Below, piece by piece: positions 11,035-12,489 of a stretch of DNA of 12,489 nt. The translations under genes and the position numbers were made by a program. Position 1 is the first letter of the stretch, and every line of letters begins with the position of its first letter. A model generated the notes under the pieces. The model was given only the letters and a program-made list of their open reading frames with translations, searched no databases and was not told the DNA's origin. Origin of the DNA: Anaerolineae bacterium (GTDB lineage: Bacteria > Chloroflexota > Anaerolineae > B4-G1); contig JADHWW010000160.1 of NCBI GenBank assembly GCA_016783285.1, forward strand, positions 1-12,489, written 5' to 3'.

Positions 11035-12489
11035 GTGCCTAGATTCCAACTCGTATCCGACTTTCAACCCACTGGGGACCAGCCGGAGGCCATCGCACAA
11101 TTGGTTGACGGCATCGAGAAAACGTACAAGCACCAGACATTGTTGGGAGCGACTGGCACGGGCAAAACTTTTGTCGTGAGCCAAGTCATCCAGCAGGTGC
11201 AGAAACCTACCCTCGTCCTGTGCCATAACAAGACCCTCGCCGCCCAACTGTATGCTGAATTTCGCGAGTTCTTCCCGCGCAACGCCGTCGAGTATTTCGT
11301 GTCATACTACGACTATTATCAGCCAGAGGCCTACCTGCCCAGGCACGATCTGTACATCGAAAAGGAATCCGATGTCAACGAAGAGATCGCCCGCCTCCGC
11401 CTGGCCGCCACGACCGCCCTGTTCTCCCGCAAAGACGTCATCATCGTCGCCTCCGTCTCGTGCATCTATTCCATCGGCGATCCCCAGGAGTGGGGGCGCG
11501 TCGTGGTCAAACTGGCGCGGGGAGAGCACCATCGCCGCGAGGTGCTGCTCCGTCACCTGGTCGGCATCTATTACGAGCGGAACGACCTCGATTTGAAGCG
11601 CGGGACCTTTCGCGTGCGGGGCGACACGCTGGAGGTGGTGCCGGCATACGGCGAGACCGCCTACCGCATCGGCTTTTGGGGAGACGAGGTCGAGCGCATC
11701 ACCGAGGTTGATCCTCTCACCGGCGAGGTACTGGCCGAACTGGATGAGGTGCAGATCTTTCCCGCCAAGCACTTTATCACCGCCGAGGACAAGCGGGACC
11801 AGGCCCTGGCCGACATCGAGGCCGAACTGGAGGAGCGGCTGGCCGAACTGAAAACCCAGGAGAAATTACTGGAGGCCCAGCGATTGGAGCAGCGCACGAG
11901 ATACGATATCGAGATGATACGAGAGATCGGCTATTGCTCCGGCATTGAGAACTATTCCCGCCATCTGGAGCAGCGTCCACCCGGCTCGTCCCCCTGGACG
12001 CTGATGGACCACTTTCCGGGCGACTATTTACTCGTCGTGGACGAATCGCACATGACGATCCCCCAGGTGCGTGGCATGTACCTCGGCGACCGCAGCCGCA
12101 AGCACATGCTGATTGACTATGGCTTCCGCCTCCCCTCGGCGCTGGATAACCGCCCGCTCACCTTCGAGGAATTCGAGGCTCGCGCCAACCAGGTCATCTA
12201 CACCTCCGCCACCCCCAGCCCCTACGAAATGGAAAAGAGCCAACAGGTGGTGCAGCAGATCATCCGCCCCACTGGCGTCGTGGATCCCCGAATCATCGTC
12301 AAGCCGGTGCAGGGGCAGGTGGACGATCTGGTGGGGCAGATCAACGAGCGGGTGGGACGGGGCGAGCGCGTGCTGGTCACCACACTGACCAAGCGCATGG
12401 CCGAGGACCTGGCCGACTATTTGCGCGAACTGGACATCAAGGTACACTACCTCCACAGCGAGGTTCACACCATCGAGAGGGTGGAGATT
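11035..12489 (+). CDS. uvrB: UvrB, excinuclease ABC subunit B (partial, runs off window)
   Basis: UvrB verifies DNA damage after UvrA loading and recruits UvrC in nucleotide excision repair. The first 485 residues are present: [15 protein letters not shown] at the start, Walker A GATGTGKT (38-45), [13 protein letters not shown], the damage-probing beta-hairpin with [10 protein letters not shown], motif II region [12 protein letters not shown], and [16 protein letters not shown] in the second half. The last residues ([12 protein letters not shown]) match helicase motif V surroundings; motif VI and the UvrC-binding tail lie outside the window. GTG at 11035 is the start: AGGAGAG at 11024-11030 lies 4 nt upstream and the protein begins at the usual family N-terminus. 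A weak -10 (TATTAT, 11016-11021) may provide a promoter. The sequence looks normal. Confidence 0.97.
   Translation, partial: MPRFQLVSDFQPTGDQPEAIAQLVDGIEKTYKHQTLLGATGTGKTFVVSQVIQQVQKPTLVLCHNKTLAAQLYAEFREFFPRNAVEYFVSYYDYYQPEAYLPRHDLYIEKESDVNEEIARLRLAATTALFSRKDVIIVASVSCIYSIGDPQEWGRVVVKLARGEHHRREVLLRHLVGIYYERNDLDLKRGTFRVRGDTLEVVPAYGETAYRIGFWGDEVERITEVDPLTGEVLAELDEVQIFPAKHFITAEDKRDQALADIEAELEERLAELKTQEKLLEAQRLEQRTRYDIEMIREIGYCSGIENYSRHLEQRPPGSSPWTLMDHFPGDYLLVVDESHMTIPQVRGMYLGDRSRKHMLIDYGFRLPSALDNRPLTFEEFEARANQVIYTSATPSPYEMEKSQQVVQQIIRPTGVVDPRIIVKPVQGQVDDLVGQINERVGRGERVLVTTLTKRMAEDLADYLRELDIKVHYLHSEVHTIERVEI

Noticed and set aside
1..12489. tRNA or rRNA genes and riboswitches
   Set aside because: I saw no cloverleaf, rRNA-like stretch or known riboswitch core in the gaps between genes.

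Overview
The window looks like a GC-rich bacterial chromosome segment, most likely from a member of the Chloroflexota (Anaerolineae-like). I base this on gene content: DUF402, DUF3842, DUF5647-like and DUF5678-like proteins, AbrB/PIN and RelE-type toxin-antitoxin pairs, a remnant of a retropepsin-like protease, and a lipoprotein-type PBP with a MecA-like N domain. The taxonomic call is an inference, because no rRNA or tRNA gene is visible. Many sigma70-type promoters can be read by eye. Eight have a near-consensus -35 box, a 16-17 bp spacer and a near-consensus -10 box, and several overlap the stop codon of the gene before them.

Layout. Positions 1-3142 (+) hold a DUF402 protein, a DUF3842 protein, a short GAF/adenylate-cyclase fusion that looks like an in-frame deletion remnant, and a membrane GT2 glycosyltransferase of the cellulose-synthase/CslA type coupled to it by a GTGA overlap. 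Positions 3139-4733 (+) hold two toxin-antitoxin modules in tandem, AbrB-like/PIN and an antitoxin/RelE-YafQ pair. Each has its own promoter and overlapping reading frames, and a terminator follows at about 4858-4899. Positions 4970-6660 hold two direct copies of a 225-bp repeat (about 95% identical, no indels) flanking a two-gene unit (278 aa + 103 aa) that I cannot assign to a named family. This is the best candidate here for an undescribed system.

Positions 6696-9649 (-) hold maf followed by a class B penicillin-binding protein, with an ATGA overlap. Both carry embedded repeat DNA: a palindrome inside maf, and tandem repeats that encode the PBP signal peptide and linker. Positions 9660-10966 (+) are an accessory patch: a DUF5647-like protein, strong palindromes, a decayed histidine-kinase C-terminus on the minus strand that carries a dispersed 26-bp repeat, a DUF5678-like protein, and the C-terminal half of a retropepsin-like protease. 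From 11035 to the window end lies uvrB, cut off by the window.

How they fit: the housekeeping functions are nucleotide excision repair (uvrB), cell-wall synthesis (PBP), nucleotide sanitation (maf, perhaps the DUF402 protein) and polysaccharide synthesis (GT2). The stretches between them have collected toxin-antitoxin cassettes, gene remnants and small repeats. The clearest structural themes are repeat DNA inside reading frames and two gene remnants with in-frame or boundary deletions.
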